Source: Proteobacteria bacterium UBA3413
GTDB lineage: Bacteria; Pseudomonadota; Gammaproteobacteria; Magnimaribacterales; D2472
Reading direction: 5' to 3'
Assembly (NCBI GenBank): GCA_002358345.1
Contig: DEOR01000063.1
Location: 9,980-27,605 of the forward strand
Length of the DNA stretch: 17,626 nt
In this document: positions 1-7,183 of the stretch, piece by piece
Position numbering within the stretch: position 1 is the first letter of the stretch
Layout: each line of letters starts with the position of its first letter
Translations under genes and position numbers: made by a program
The notes under the pieces: model-generated
Told to the model about the DNA's origin: nothing
The model's database searches: none
The model's input: the letters and a program-made list of their open reading frames with translations, nothing else

Positions 1-341
1 ATTTCACCGCTGTTCTTATGGAGTGGAGAGAGCACTTAAAAGAAGAGATGCAAAAGACATTTGCCCATTTAAAGAACAAGGGTGAGTCTTACGCTGATCC
101 AATTGACAGAGCGTCTCAAGAAGAAGAATTTGCATTTGAACTCAGAACAAGGGATCGAGAAAGAAAACTAATCAATAAAATTGCAATATCGCTCGATCAA
201 ATAAAACAAGATGACTATGGATACTGTTATGCTTGTGGAATAGAGATTGGAGTAAAGAGACTTGAGGCAAGACCAACAGCAACTCATTGCGTTGACTGCA
301 AGACATTGGATGAAATTAAAGAAAAGCAACTTGGCGGCTAA
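1..341 (+). CDS. dksA: RNA polymerase-binding transcription factor DksA (5' truncated by window edge)
   Basis: DksA binds the secondary channel of RNA polymerase and, with ppGpp, retunes rRNA, ribosomal-protein and amino-acid promoters. The part seen covers the end of the coiled coil and the C-terminal zinc finger. The block DPIDRASQEEEF followed by ELRTRDRERKLI matches the family closely, and the finger CYAC...CVDC has the expected C-x2-C-x17-C-x2-C spacing. The C-terminal REKQ-like end (EKQLGG) is also typical. An ATG at 18 lies in frame, but the codons before it (first full codon at 3, reading FTAVL) align with E. coli DksA just ahead of its AWREEL segment. The true start is therefore upstream of the window and about 40 N-terminal residues are missing. 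pcnB follows after 30 bases, as in many gammaproteobacteria, so the two may be co-transcribed. Confidence 0.95.
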   Translation, partial: FTAVLMEWREHLKEEMQKTFAHLKNKGESYADPIDRASQEEEFAFELRTRDRERKLINKIAISLDQIKQDDYGYCYACGIEIGVKRLEARPTATHCVDCKTLDEIKEKQLGG

Positions 342-371
342 TACGCAACTCTGCCAAATGCACCTAAGCTT

Positions 372-1652
372 TTGATCAAAAAAAATAAGCCCTCGGCTAC
401 CAAGCCCCCAAAAATATTAACTGACAGTAAGTTCAGCCCTCTTTCTCTTGAAATTGTTAGATCACTTAAAAAGGCTGGATTTCAAGCGTACCTTGTTGGA
501 GGCTGTGTAAGAGATTTGCTGGTTGGCATCAAAGCAAAAGATTTTGATGTCTCGACAGATGCAACTCCTGAGCAAGTTAGAAAAATCTTTCGATCCTCTA
601 GAATTATTGGAAAAAGATTTCGTCTGGTGCATGTCTTTAGTCACAATGAATTAATCGAAGTCTCCACATTCAGGGCAGATGCTTCGAACTCAAAAAATAA
701 GGCGGGGCTCGTTAAAGATACAGATGGAAAAATTTTAAGAGATAATGTCTGGGGAACTTTAGAAGAAGATTGTATAAGACGAGACTTTTCGATCAATGCG
801 TTATATTTTGATCCTGTAGAAAATATTCTGCATGATTTCCATCAAGGGCTGCAACACATTCAAAAAAAAATGATTGTTTCCATTGGCGATCCAATGCTTC
901 GATTTGAAGAAGATCCAGTAAGAAGTCTTCGCGCTATTAGGTTTAGCTCAAAGTTAAATTTTAAAATCTCTGGTGATGTTAAGGAGGCTATTTATCAAAA
1001 GGCTCCTCTGCTAGAAAATATTTCTAATGCCAGACTCTTTGATGAGTTTTGCAAAATCTTCCTGTCCAAGGAAGCTTTAAATAATTTTGAAAAATTACAG
1101 TCATTTGGTGCTTTAAAACATCTAATAAATACTTCTCAGTATCCTGTTGATTCTTTTGGACTCAGATTTCAACATGCAGCTTTAACTAATACTGATAATC
1201 GATTAAAGGCAGAGAAATCTATAACACCAGGTTTCTTGCTGGCAGCCCTCATGTGGCCTCAATTGGTTAATGCCACCAAAGAAGAAGGGGTATTAAATCT
1301 TAAAAAATTTTTTAGGAGCATGGATAGTGTCATCCGAGAGCAACAAGAATTAACAGCCATCCCTAGAAAATTTCATGGTTACATTAAAGATATTTGGTCT
1401 TTACAACTTAAGCTAGAAACACGTCTAGGCCATCAGCCCTATAAGATATTAAACCACCCAAGATTTAGAGCCGCCTATGATTTTTTATTGCTCAGGGAAG
1501 AGGCTGCAAGGGACTCGCAGGGAATTGGTGGTTGGTGGACGGAGTTTCAGGCAGTCAATCGACCGCGAAAGATAGAGATGCTTCAAGTCTTAAGAGATTT
1601 AAGAAAAGGTCCTGTAGAGAAAAAATTTGGTTTCTTGGAAGAGTTAAGCTAA
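372..1652 (+). CDS. pcnB: Poly(A) polymerase I (PcnB), TTG start
   Basis: PcnB adds 3' poly(A) tails to RNA and so promotes decay by exonucleases. The class II nucleotidyltransferase head has the GG motif (LVGGCVRD, residues 41-48) and the two metal-binding aspartates in DFDV (57-60). RRDFSINAL lies at 136-144 and the RNA-binding neck DPVRSLRAIRF at 181-191. GKRFRLVHV (80-88) matches the segment described as separating poly(A) polymerases from CCA-adding enzymes, so I prefer pcnB to cca. The 426 residues are slightly fewer than the E. coli enzyme (about 465). No ATG occurs in frame between the dksA stop at 339-341 and residue 167, which lies beyond the catalytic motifs. The start must be non-ATG, and TTG at 372 is the best candidate. 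There is no obvious Shine-Dalgarno sequence. E. coli pcnB is also known to use a weak non-AUG start. Confidence 0.93.
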   Translation: MIKKNKPSATKPPKILTDSKFSPLSLEIVRSLKKAGFQAYLVGGCVRDLLVGIKAKDFDVSTDATPEQVRKIFRSSRIIGKRFRLVHVFSHNELIEVSTFRADASNSKNKAGLVKDTDGKILRDNVWGTLEEDCIRRDFSINALYFDPVENILHDFHQGLQHIQKKMIVSIGDPMLRFEEDPVRSLRAIRFSSKLNFKISGDVKEAIYQKAPLLENISNARLFDEFCKIFLSKEALNNFEKLQSFGALKHLINTSQYPVDSFGLRFQHAALTNTDNRLKAEKSITPGFLLAALMWPQLVNATKEEGVLNLKKFFRSMDSVIREQQELTAIPRKFHGYIKDIWSLQLKLETRLGHQPYKILNHPRFRAAYDFLLLREEAARDSQGIGGWWTEFQAVNRPRKIEMLQVLRDLRKGPVEKKFGFLEELS

Positions 1653-1679
1653 TCTTTACAAAACGGAAATAAAACCCTC

Positions 1680-2345
1680 ATGGAACCAGCTTTACAGGAA
1701 GCCCCACTTCCAAAATACATAGCCATAGAAGGGCCTATTGGAGTTGGAAAAACCACTCTTGCCCACAAAATTGCTCAAACATTTAACTACGATGTTTTTC
1801 TTGAGCAACCCACAGAAAACCCTTTTTTAAAAAGTTTTTATAGAAATCCTAAGCAATCTGCGCTTGCTACACAGCTATTTTTTTTATTTCAAAGGATGCA
1901 ACAAATTGAAGATTTAAAACAACGATCATTATTTGAGCCTGTTAGAGTGGCAGATTTTCTTATTCAAAAAGATCGCCTATTTGCTGAGGTAACTCTCTCA
2001 GAAGAAGAAATGGGTCTATACGACAAAGTTTACGAGCACTTGACGCTCGACGCTCCTTCGCCAGATCTTGTGATTTATTTGCAAGCTCCTGTTGAAGTGC
2101 TACTGGATAGAATCAATAAACGAGGTAATCCAGATGAAAAATTTTTAACGGTGGATTACTTGGAGAGATTGAATGATGCTTATTCCAAATTCTTTCTTTA
2201 TTTTGAGAGCGCCCCACTATTAATTATTAATGCCTCTGATATTGATTTGGAGAGCGGGGGTTCAGATTACGACATGCTGATCAATAAAATTATGTCGGAT
2301 CCGAGAGGTAAAAATTTTATTAATCCCCAGCCATCTATTCTTTAA
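1680..2345 (+). CDS. Deoxynucleoside kinase (deoxyadenosine/deoxyguanosine kinase family)
   Basis: This predicted cytoplasmic kinase phosphorylates deoxynucleosides for salvage. The P-loop GPIGVGKT is at residues 18-25, preceded by the usual beta strand YIAIE. VADFLIQKDRLFA (90-102) carries the aspartate-containing segment typical of bacterial dAK/dGK proteins. A LID-like DRINKRG...DEK is at 143-154, in which an Asn stands where the family often has an Arg after RG. Length (221 residues) is normal. In related gammaproteobacteria a dNK domain sits beside or fused to FolK (HPPK), close to pcnB and panB. Here no FolK domain precedes it: the first 11 residues lead straight to the P-loop. The substrate base cannot be read from sequence. 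The 27-base gap after pcnB and 18-base gap before acs suggest one transcript. Confidence 0.88.
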   Translation: MEPALQEAPLPKYIAIEGPIGVGKTTLAHKIAQTFNYDVFLEQPTENPFLKSFYRNPKQSALATQLFFLFQRMQQIEDLKQRSLFEPVRVADFLIQKDRLFAEVTLSEEEMGLYDKVYEHLTLDAPSPDLVIYLQAPVEVLLDRINKRGNPDEKFLTVDYLERLNDAYSKFFLYFESAPLLIINASDIDLESGGSDYDMLINKIMSDPRGKNFINPQPSIL

Positions 2346-2363
2346 AGCTGGTGAGACAACATT

Positions 2364-4292
2364 GTGAATGATAAGACCTATCAACCACCAAAAAACTTAA
2401 TTAATCCTTATATTGCAGACTTAGATCAGTATGCATCCATGTATCAGGAATCCATTGAGGACCCGACGACATTTTTTGGAAACGCAGCTCGTGAAAATCT
2501 TTCATGGATAGAGCCTTTTACTAAAGTTCATAATAATAATTTCTTAGAAGCTCAATGGTTTGAGGGAGGTAAGCTGAATGTTGCTTATAACTGTATTGAC
2601 CGGCATTTAGATAAAGATGGGGGGAAAATTGCTCTTATATGGGAGGGTGATGAGCCAGATCAATCTCAAGAAATTTCGTATTTAGAGCTTCACAAGAATG
2701 TATGTAAGTTTTCAAATATTTTAAAAGATCTGGGAGCTGTTAAGGGATCTAAAATTTGTATTTATATGCCAATGATTCCCGAGGCTGCCTATGCAATGTT
2801 AGCTTGCGCAAGAATTGGTGCTATTCACTCAGTGGTCTTTGGTGGATTTTCGCCTGAAGCTTTAAAAGATAGAATTTTAGACTCCTCCTGCAGCATTGTT
2901 GTGACCTCTGATGAAGCAATTAGAGGGGGGAAAAAAATTCCATTAAAGAATAATGTTGATGCTGCTCTTGCAAACTGCCCAGACGTTCAACATTGCTTGG
3001 TCATCGCCAGAACAGGAATAACAACCTCATGGGTCCCAACAAGAGATGTTAGCTATCAAGAGGTTTTCTCCGCTGCATCTGATATCTGTGAGTGTGAGCC
3101 CATGGATGCTGAAGACCCATTTTTTATTTTATACACTTCTGGCTCCACCGGAAAACCTAAGGGTGTGATGCACACCACAGGCGGTTATTTGTTGGGAGCG
3201 CATTTAAGTTTTAAATTTTTATTTGGTTACAAAAAAGAAGATACATATTGGTGCACAGCAGATGTGGGTTGGATTACAGGGCACACTTATATTTTATATG
3301 GGCCTCTCTCAAACGCTGCAACGAGTTTAATGTTTGAAGGCATTCCAACCTACCCCAACCCATCAAGATTTTGGGAGGTTTGTGATAAGCATCACATATC
3401 TATTTTCTATACTGCTCCAACTGCGTTGCGAGCATTAATGGCCCAGGGCGATGAATATGTCATGCAAACTTCTAGGTCCTCCCTAAGACTCTTAGGAACT
3501 GTTGGAGAGCCAATTAATCCTGAGGCGTGGGAATGGTATTACCAGGTGGTTGGAAATTCAGCATGTCAAATTATTGACACCTGGTGGCAAACAGAAACAG
3601 GCTCTGTTCTCATATCCCCAATTGCTGGTGTCACTCCAGTAAAACCAGGCTCAGCAACCCTCCCATTTTTTGGGGTCAAGCCAGAATTGGTGGACGAGCA
3701 TGGAACAATCTTGGAGGGAGAAAGTTCTGGTAATTTGGTTATTTCACAATCTTGGCCTAGCCAAATTAGAAGTATCTATGGAGATCATCAACGCATGATT
3801 GAAACGTACTTTTCAACCTATCAAAATAAATATTTTACTGGTGATGGAGCGAAAAGAGATGCCGATGGATATTTTTGGATTACTGGCAGAGTGGATGATG
3901 TATTGAATGTATCAGGCCACAGGCTTGGAACTGCTGAAATTGAAAGCGCCCTGGTGCGTCATCCCAAGGTTGCTGAAGCTGCAATTGTTGGTTTTGATCA
4001 CCCTATTAAAGGACAGGGTATATACGCCTATGTGACCTTGATGGTTGGTGAAGAGGAATCAGGGGAATTAAAAGTGGAGCTTCAAAAATTTGTCGCCAAT
4101 GAAATTAGCTCGATTGCGAAACCAGACTTAATCCAATGGGCGCCAGGGCTGCCAAAAACTAGATCTGGAAAAATTATGAGAAGAATTTTAAGGAAAATAG
4201 CAGAGGGAGATTTTAATAACCTTGGGGACATCTCTACTCTCGCTGATCCGGCCGTTGTAGAAAGCTTGATTGCAAATAAATTAAGCCTATAA
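2364..4292 (+). CDS. acs: Acetyl-CoA synthetase (AMP-forming)
   Basis: Acs converts acetate, ATP and CoA to acetyl-CoA through acetyl-AMP. It scavenges overflow or environmental acetate. The protein is full length (642 residues) and collinear with E. coli Acs. It carries the AMP-binding loop YTSGSTGKPKG, then TADVGWITGH, the substrate-pocket WWQTETG, and the hinge region GRVDDVLNVSGHRLG. The C-terminal LPKTRSGKIMRR contains the catalytic Lys603, which in this family is switched off by reversible acetylation. The start is GTG at 2364. A partial Shine-Dalgarno GGTGAG lies 8 bases upstream, and the N-terminal LINPYIADLDQY aligns with the family's N-terminus, so the next Met (residue 25) is too late. 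Its 3' end overlaps the convergent membrane-protein gene by 6 bases. Confidence 0.97.
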   Translation: MNDKTYQPPKNLINPYIADLDQYASMYQESIEDPTTFFGNAARENLSWIEPFTKVHNNNFLEAQWFEGGKLNVAYNCIDRHLDKDGGKIALIWEGDEPDQSQEISYLELHKNVCKFSNILKDLGAVKGSKICIYMPMIPEAAYAMLACARIGAIHSVVFGGFSPEALKDRILDSSCSIVVTSDEAIRGGKKIPLKNNVDAALANCPDVQHCLVIARTGITTSWVPTRDVSYQEVFSAASDICECEPMDAEDPFFILYTSGSTGKPKGVMHTTGGYLLGAHLSFKFLFGYKKEDTYWCTADVGWITGHTYILYGPLSNAATSLMFEGIPTYPNPSRFWEVCDKHHISIFYTAPTALRALMAQGDEYVMQTSRSSLRLLGTVGEPINPEAWEWYYQVVGNSACQIIDTWWQTETGSVLISPIAGVTPVKPGSATLPFFGVKPELVDEHGTILEGESSGNLVISQSWPSQIRSIYGDHQRMIETYFSTYQNKYFTGDGAKRDADGYFWITGRVDDVLNVSGHRLGTAEIESALVRHPKVAEAAIVGFDHPIKGQGIYAYVTLMVGEEESGELKVELQKFVANEISSIAKPDLIQWAPGLPKTRSGKIMRRILRKIAEGDFNNLGDISTLADPAVVESLIANKLSL

Positions 4293-4649
4293 AAAACTTA
4301 CATATATGCAAAGCGCTCCAGCTATTGCCAACGTCAAAATCATTACATTAAGAAAAAATGGAGCGCTCTCTTCTTTAATATCATGCGTTGCTTTGTAAAA
4401 ATTTCTTGGCGCAAATAGCAAGATTGCTGAATTAAAAAGATGCAAAGAAAGCAAGAGCATTACAAACCAATGCCCTTGCTCTAATAACGCTAAAAAACAT
4501 AAAACAATGTAAGGGAGCTCTAGGCTTAATAAAAATTTTCTATTTACGGGGTTGAACAGAAAACCCAGGATCTTTAAATGATGTTGGAATAGTGCTGCTA
4601 AAAATAGGCTATTAGTAAGATACAAGCAACCCAAGAAAAAAGTAACCAT
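4287..4649 (-). CDS. Small hypothetical membrane protein, four predicted helices
   Basis: I do not recognise the family. The 120-residue protein is strongly hydrophobic, with probable transmembrane segments at about 1-21, 41-57, 61-79 and 97-120. Short polar loops join them, including PVNRK near 34-38 and KATHDIKEES near 86-95. It has no cleavable signal, zinc site or recognisable catalytic motif. Its start codon shares one base with the stop codon of the metallo-hydrolase gene (TGATG at 4651-4647), so it is probably translated by coupling to that gene. This supports it being real. Its stop codon lies inside the acs coding region on the other strand. A MAPEG-like or DoxX-like small membrane fold is conceivable, but I see no diagnostic motif. 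Confidence 0.72.
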   Translation of the reverse strand: MVTFFLGCLYLTNSLFLAALFQHHLKILGFLFNPVNRKFLLSLELPYIVLCFLALLEQGHWFVMLLLSLHLFNSAILLFAPRNFYKATHDIKEESAPFFLNVMILTLAIAGALCIYVSFL

Positions 4650-5473
4650 CAGAGATCTGAAATTAGAGACCAGGTTTTATGTAGCTCATGAAAATCTGCT
4701 ATTTGATCATCCTGCAATTTCACCAAATGAGCTTCCAGGCTCCATAGGGCAATAGGATGGAGCTTTGAATCCACATCATCATAAACCTCCTTCACCAGCT
4801 CATCTGATGAGCAGGAAGCTAGAAGCATTAGTTTTTCGACTACCTTTTGCTCTCTTTTAAGTCTGTGCGCAATAATCCAGTCCACTACCTCAAATGGATC
4901 CCCTAAAAAATCTCCATGCCCCGGGCCAATTCTTGTAAATTGATAGTTTTTAAGCAACGCAAGAGAATCAAGATATTCCTTCATGGAACCATCTGGATGG
5001 GCAATAACAACTGTAGAGCCATTCATAATATGATCGCCTGTCAGAAGGGTCTCCTCTTCTTTAATTAAGTAACATAAGTGATTTGATGCGTGTCCAGGCG
5101 TATGCAACACTTCAATTGAGTACTCCTCCGTGGTTATTATGTCGCCATGATGAAGAACTCGATCAGGCTTAAAAGTCTTATCTTGCCTAGAATCATCTTT
5201 GGCTACTAGTCGCCCCATTAAAGGAACTCCAAGCTTGTCTGCCAATACTTTAGCGCCAGGAGAGTGATCTGGGTGCGTATGAGTCACTAAAATTCTTTTA
5301 ATGTTATTTGCGCCAAGCTGAAGAAGATGAGAAAGGTGTTTATCAATTTTTGGACCTGGATCAACCAAAGTCATATCATTCACCCCAATCAAATAACTAT
5401 TAGTTCCTGGCCCAGTAAACATGCTGCCATTTGGTGCTGTTACACGTTGAATAATAGATTTATGCTTCTTCAT
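4649..5473 (-). CDS. Metallo-beta-lactamase-fold hydrolase, LACTB2-like
   Basis: This is a predicted soluble zinc hydrolase of 274 residues. The signature HTHPDH is at residues 65-70 (His65, His67, Asp69, His70). Further metal ligands are His128 in TPGHAS, Asp147 in TGDH and His186 in GPGHGD. After about residue 200 comes a helical segment like the winged-helix tail of LACTB2-type proteins. Human LACTB2 is an endoribonuclease, but bacterial members of the group are mostly uncharacterised, so the substrate (RNA, thioester or lactone) is open. The frame extends upstream to 5605 inside the NUDIX gene. I place the start at ATG 5473 because a strong Shine-Dalgarno (AGGAGAGG, 5487-5480) ends 6 bases before it and the domain begins right after. 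It overlaps the NUDIX gene by 14 bases and the membrane-protein gene by 1. Confidence 0.88.
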   Translation of the reverse strand: MKKHKSIIQRVTAPNGSMFTGPGTNSYLIGVNDMTLVDPGPKIDKHLSHLLQLGANNIKRILVTHTHPDHSPGAKVLADKLGVPLMGRLVAKDDSRQDKTFKPDRVLHHGDIITTEEYSIEVLHTPGHASNHLCYLIKEEETLLTGDHIMNGSTVVIAHPDGSMKEYLDSLALLKNYQFTRIGPGHGDFLGDPFEVVDWIIAHRLKREQKVVEKLMLLASCSSDELVKEVYDDVDSKLHPIALWSLEAHLVKLQDDQIADFHELHKTWSLISDL

Positions 5474-6236
5474 AGCCATCCTCTCCTGGTAAAAAACCCA
5501 CCCACGCCCCATCTTGCTTAATAAACTTAGGTAAGATAGCTGGGATACCGCCATCTTCAATTTGTTGAAAATAATTAAATACTTCGTCTCTGGATGAAAA
5601 TTCATCTAATTTCGTTAGGTTTTTAATCGTGGGCATAATCATATTCATTTCACCTTCATGAAATTTCTTTAATGCTTCAGAAGGAGAAATCCAGAGACTT
5701 TCTGTTAACTCAAAGCCATCATGGGCTCCTAATTGCTCTGCATGGACTTTTGCAATAAAAAATCTGGTATCAAATCTTTTGGGCTCAATTTCAGGGGTAA
5801 TCCAATGAGCGCATGGAACAATGTTATTTGCGCGCAAACGAAGCTCGTGCTTCAAGCATATATCATTGAATGTGATGTCGCGTGAATTGAGCCGCTGCCT
5901 ATATTCATCAAGCATACTTGAATCTTTTAATAAATCATCGTGCTTATTGGTCAGCAAAATTCCTGCTTCTTCAAAACATTCTCTAATGCAAGCTACCCAA
6001 TATGCCAACCCATCAGCATGCAAGCTCAGCTTAGATGAAGCCTGAACATCACTTAGACCTTCGCAGTGCTTATAAATAGCTGGAGATGAGTCCTCTGCAT
6101 CAATTTTGCCACCAGGAAATACATACAAACTTCCAAATGAGGACCTAGTGCTCCTCTTGACCATAAATATCTCAAAGCCATCAAGGCTCTCTCTCATTAG
6201 GATAACTGTGGCAGCTGGTCTGATTGGTGTATTCAT
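5460..6236 (-). CDS. NUDIX hydrolase, NUDT19-like with insertion in the NUDIX box
   Basis: NUDIX enzymes cleave nucleoside diphosphates linked to another group. The first half of the box is FPGGKIDAED (residues 40-49) and the second half RECFEEAGILL (85-95). About 29 extra residues separate the two halves compared with the canonical G-x5-E-x7-REUxEExGU. That split box, together with HWITPEIEPKRFDTRFF (144-160), resembles the NUDT19/RP2 group. Mammalian NUDT19 is a CoA and acyl-CoA diphosphatase, so a CoA-ester substrate is a reasonable inference rather than something shown here. The gene heads a three-gene minus-strand unit with the metallo-hydrolase and the small membrane protein. It is divergent from the alpha/beta hydrolase across 40 bases. 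No Shine-Dalgarno is visible before its ATG. Confidence 0.88.
   Translation of the reverse strand: MNTPIRPAATVILMRESLDGFEIFMVKRSTRSSFGSLYVFPGGKIDAEDSSPAIYKHCEGLSDVQASSKLSLHADGLAYWVACIRECFEEAGILLTNKHDDLLKDSSMLDEYRQRLNSRDITFNDICLKHELRLRANNIVPCAHWITPEIEPKRFDTRFFIAKVHAEQLGAHDGFELTESLWISPSEALKKFHEGEMNMIMPTIKNLTKLDEFSSRDEVFNYFQQIEDGGIPAILPKFIKQDGAWVGFLPGEDGYEEA
5480..5487 (-). promoter_or_regulatory. Strong ribosome binding site deciding the metallo-hydrolase start
   Basis: AGGAGAGG on the minus strand lies within the last codons of the NUDIX gene. It ends 6 bases before ATG 5473 and directly abuts another in-frame ATG at 5479. The spacing favours 5473. It is one of the clearest Shine-Dalgarno sequences in the window, where many genes have none. 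Confidence 0.7.
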
Positions 6237-6252
6237 AATTAGTATCGATATT

Positions 6253-6268
6253 TATTATCCATTAGAAT
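6253..6268 (+). promoter_or_regulatory. Candidate -10 elements for the alpha/beta hydrolase operon
   Basis: The 40-base divergent spacer holds TATTAT (6253-6258) and TAGAAT (6263-6268) on the plus strand. The second lies 8 bases before the ATG at 6277, which would give an almost leaderless transcript. No good -35 box is seen. On the minus strand GATAAT (6259-6254) could serve the NUDIX gene with a leader of about 10 bases. AT-rich sequence makes chance matches likely. Confidence 0.35.
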
Positions 6269-6276
6269 AAGCCTTT

Positions 6277-7182
6277 ATGGAAATCACTGAATCACTAGAA
6301 CATGACCTTAAGCAAGCGCCGGCATGGTTTCATGCCTCTATTGCGATTAAGCCTCGGCTAGAAGATTTACAGCACCCCTTGGGCAATTTGAAATACCAAG
6401 TTTGGGACAGAGAAGAAACAAATAAGATTGTGATATTAATTCATGGAACTGGAGCGCATAAAAGATGGTGGGACCCAATTGCCCCTCTCTTCACTCAAGA
6501 TTTTACAGTGATTGCACCAGATCTTCCTGGAATGGGTGAGTCGAACCATAGAGCTAAGTATGATTTTGAAGGATTTAGTGATTCAATATTGGCCATCCTA
6601 GATCAGGAAGATATTACTCCTGCTAATCATAAAATTTATTTTGTTGGGCATTCTCTTGGGGGTCACCTAGCTGGATTTATGGCCTCTGAGTTTCCTGAAC
6701 TAGCAGCAGGTTTAATCATGATTGACTCTCCCATTAGACCTCCCTCATACGATTACGAAGATCACATTAGTACTGGGCCATTAAGAAAAATTAAGTACTA
6801 TGAAGACAAGGTATCAATTCTAGAAAGGTTCAGATTAATGCCTGCACAAGACTGTAAAAATTTTTGGTATCTTAGATATATAGCTGAGTATTCCATACAA
6901 AATGTTGATGCTGGTTGGAGATGGCGATTTGATGATAAATTATTTGCAACCCTTAAAAGACTTCAAGGCTATGAATTTAATTTTCAATGCCCGAGCCTGT
7001 TTATTGCTGGCGGCAACAGTTTATTACTAGGGTCAAAAATTATGAGTTACATCAAAGAAGAGTTTAAGGGCAGAATGTCAATTGAAGTCATTGAACATGC
7101 TGCGCATCATATTCCTCTAGATGAGCCTATAGGCCTAATCTCAATTATTAATGAGTATTTAGATAGATGGGGTACTAAGTAA
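6277..7182 (+). CDS. Alpha/beta hydrolase (esterase/lipase-like)
   Basis: This 301-residue protein has the alpha/beta hydrolase fold. Strand IVILIHGTGAHKRWW (51-65) contains the HG oxyanion-loop motif. PDLPGMGES (81-89) follows, then the nucleophile elbow GHSLGG (124-129, Ser126). The probable catalytic His277 is in HAAHHIPLDEP near the C-terminus. There is no signal peptide, so it is probably cytoplasmic. The family covers esterases, lactonases, C-C bond hydrolases and haloalkane dehalogenases, and nothing here fixes the substrate. It is the first gene of a six-gene plus-strand run, and its stop is one base from the ATG of the paraoxonase-like gene. That tight link suggests the two act on related esters or lactones in different compartments; this is inference. 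Confidence 0.88.
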   Translation: MEITESLEHDLKQAPAWFHASIAIKPRLEDLQHPLGNLKYQVWDREETNKIVILIHGTGAHKRWWDPIAPLFTQDFTVIAPDLPGMGESNHRAKYDFEGFSDSILAILDQEDITPANHKIYFVGHSLGGHLAGFMASEFPELAAGLIMIDSPIRPPSYDYEDHISTGPLRKIKYYEDKVSILERFRLMPAQDCKNFWYLRYIAEYSIQNVDAGWRWRFDDKLFATLKRLQGYEFNFQCPSLFIAGGNSLLLGSKIMSYIKEEFKGRMSIEVIEHAAHHIPLDEPIGLISIINEYLDRWGTK

Positions 7183-7183
7183 C

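Noticed and set aside
18..20. ATG at 18 as the dksA start
   Set aside because: Codons before it are open to the window edge and align with E. coli DksA, so the gene begins upstream.
5474..5605. Upstream extension of the metallo-hydrolase (43-44 extra residues)
   Set aside because: It would overlap the NUDIX gene by about 145 bases, the extra residues match no part of the family, and a strong Shine-Dalgarno supports the start at 5473.
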